Source: Terriglobia bacterium (lineage in GTDB: Bacteria > Acidobacteriota > Terriglobia > Bryobacterales > Bryobacteraceae). From it: a DNA stretch of 64,000 nt. This document shows, in pieces, positions 63,309-64,000 of the stretch (position 1 is its first letter; every line of letters starts with the position of its first letter). The stretch covers positions 62,001-126,000 of the forward strand of contig JANYDS010000085.1 in assembly GCA_025363475.1 (NCBI GenBank), written 5' to 3'. The notes under the pieces were generated by a model. The model worked only from the letters and a program-made list of their open reading frames with translations. It was not told where the DNA came from and ran no database searches. The translations under genes were made by a program, and so were the position numbers.

Positions 63309-63914
63309 CTAATCGAGTTCCTGAATGAAAACCCGCCGGCCTTCGAGCACGGCTCGTTTTTCCACCATGATCTGGATGGCTTCGGAATAGATGCCGTGCT
63401 CCTGTAGCAAAATGCGTGCAGAAAGAGAATCTACCGTGTCAGCGTCCAGTACGGGGACCGCGCGCTGAATGACGATCGGACCGGAGTCCAGAAATTCATC
63501 CACCAGATGAACGGTACAGCCGGTGATTTTAACGCCGTATTCCAGCGCCTGCCTTTGCGCGTCGAGACCGGGAAATGCCGGCAACAGCGAAGGGTGAACG
63601 TTCATCACGCGGTTGGGGAATGCCCGCACGAAATTCGCACTCAACAGCCGCATGAAGCCGGCCAGGCAAACAAGGTCAACTTCATGAGTCATCAGCTCAT
63701 CAATGAGTTGTTTGTCATACTCTTCCCGTTCCAGGCCAGCCGAGGGCATGATACGCACCGGGAAACCTCGTTCACGAGCCGTAATAATGCCGGGAGCGCT
63801 GGCACGGTTACTAATGACAATGGCAATTTCGGCATCGAGCCTTTTCTGCGCGATGCTGTTGGCAATGGCTTCCATGTTGGAGCCCCGGCCGGAAATGAGA
63901 ATGCCCAGACGCAC
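63309..63914 (-). CDS. purN: phosphoribosylglycinamide formyltransferase
   Basis: This 201-aa enzyme transfers a formyl group from 10-formyltetrahydrofolate to GAR in purine synthesis. Seen are I-L-I-S-G-R-G-S-N-M near 5-14 (substrate loop), L-A-G-F-M-R-L-L near 85, N-V-H-P-S-L-L-P-A-F near 105 (catalytic N and H), and the catalytic aspartate in L-D-S-G-P-I near 143. Length and motifs are typical. The convergent upstream peptidase gene ends 8 bp away. A partial gene on the same strand lies just upstream at the window edge, possibly purM. Confidence 0.94.
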   Translation of the reverse strand: MRLGILISGRGSNMEAIANSIAQKRLDAEIAIVISNRASAPGIITARERGFPVRIMPSAGLEREEYDKQLIDELMTHEVDLVCLAGFMRLLSANFVRAFPNRVMNVHPSLLPAFPGLDAQRQALEYGVKITGCTVHLVDEFLDSGPIVIQRAVPVLDADTVDSLSARILLQEHGIYSEAIQIMVEKRAVLEGRRVFIQELD

Positions 63915-63932
63915 TTTGGCTTGTCCCTATTC

Positions 63933-64000
63933 TTAACGGTATTCGATGCGCGGGCGGGCGCGTCTCTGGTTGATAACTTCGCCCAGTATCCAGGGTTGCT
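63933..64000 (-). CDS. 3' end of a gene cut by the window edge, possibly purM
   Basis: The last 22 codons before a TAA at 63933-63935 read P-W-I-L-G-E-V-I-N-Q-R-R-A-R-P-R-I-E-Y-R. The L-G-E-V segment could be the C-terminal strand of phosphoribosylaminoimidazole synthetase, which often precedes purN, but too little is visible to be sure. Confidence 0.35.
   Translation of the reverse strand, partial: QPWILGEVINQRRARPRIEYR

Overview
The window looks like a chromosomal segment of an Acidobacteriota bacterium, probably of the Solibacter/Bryobacter type. This is inferred from gene content: two large TonB-receptor-like outer-membrane proteins with N-terminal carboxypeptidase-regulatory (CarboxypepD_reg) domains, a Tat-exported protein of the acidobacterial VWFA-related family, a PEP-CTERM protein, and many secreted proteins of unknown function. 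No rRNA is present, so the taxon is not proven. There are two tRNA genes (Gly-TCC and Thr-TGT). No CRISPR array or prophage was seen.

Layout. (1) 1-5216: a DUF3179 protein, then a debris field holding pieces of a type III restriction-modification pair (Res and Mod) and of a UvrD-type helicase, then a repeat-bearing gap. (2) 5217-14005: an intact, translationally coupled cassette of transglutaminase/DUF2126 amidoligase, circularly permuted ATP-grasp/alpha-E, second transglutaminase and a multi-pass membrane protein, facing a class C26 gamma-glutamyl hydrolase. (3) 14027-15572: a second debris field with fragments of PtsP, alpha-glucan phosphorylase, Fpg/MutM and a PIN toxin. (4) 15569-20459: HNH nuclease, ComF, thioredoxin, glycogen synthase and aldo/keto reductase. 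(5) 20436-22929: a small decayed island between the two tRNAs, with an integrase pseudogene lying against the 3' end of tRNA-Gly. (6) 22948-28495: adenosine-specific kinase, a three-gene thiol-redox cluster, RNase R and a zinc-ribbon protein. (7) 28591-37822: a 1123-aa secreted unknown, the VWFA-related protein, a TPR lipoprotein, an FHA-GAF-SpoIIE phosphatase and an SDR. (8) 37875-41472: a copper locus with a frameshifted outer-membrane protein and a CopA-type ATPase. (9) 41414-45411: a haem/sirohaem operon. (10) 45488-53680: metallo-beta-lactamase, toxin-antitoxin pair, SIS/DUF58/TonB-receptor operon and a degenerate S41 peptidase. (11) 53680-55136: a unit bounded by IS630-like inverted repeats that contains a PEP-CTERM gene and a transposase remnant. 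(12) 55163-64000: an operon with a cyclophilin, dienelactone hydrolase and ArsM, then RlmD-type methyltransferase, a TonB-receptor/metallopeptidase pair and PurN.

Most genes are ordinary. The parts most worth following are the amidoligase/transglutaminase cassette, which survives intact between two fields of gene fragments, the IS630-bounded unit with a PEP-CTERM passenger, and the S41 peptidase that keeps its serine but has lost the partner lysine and glutamine.
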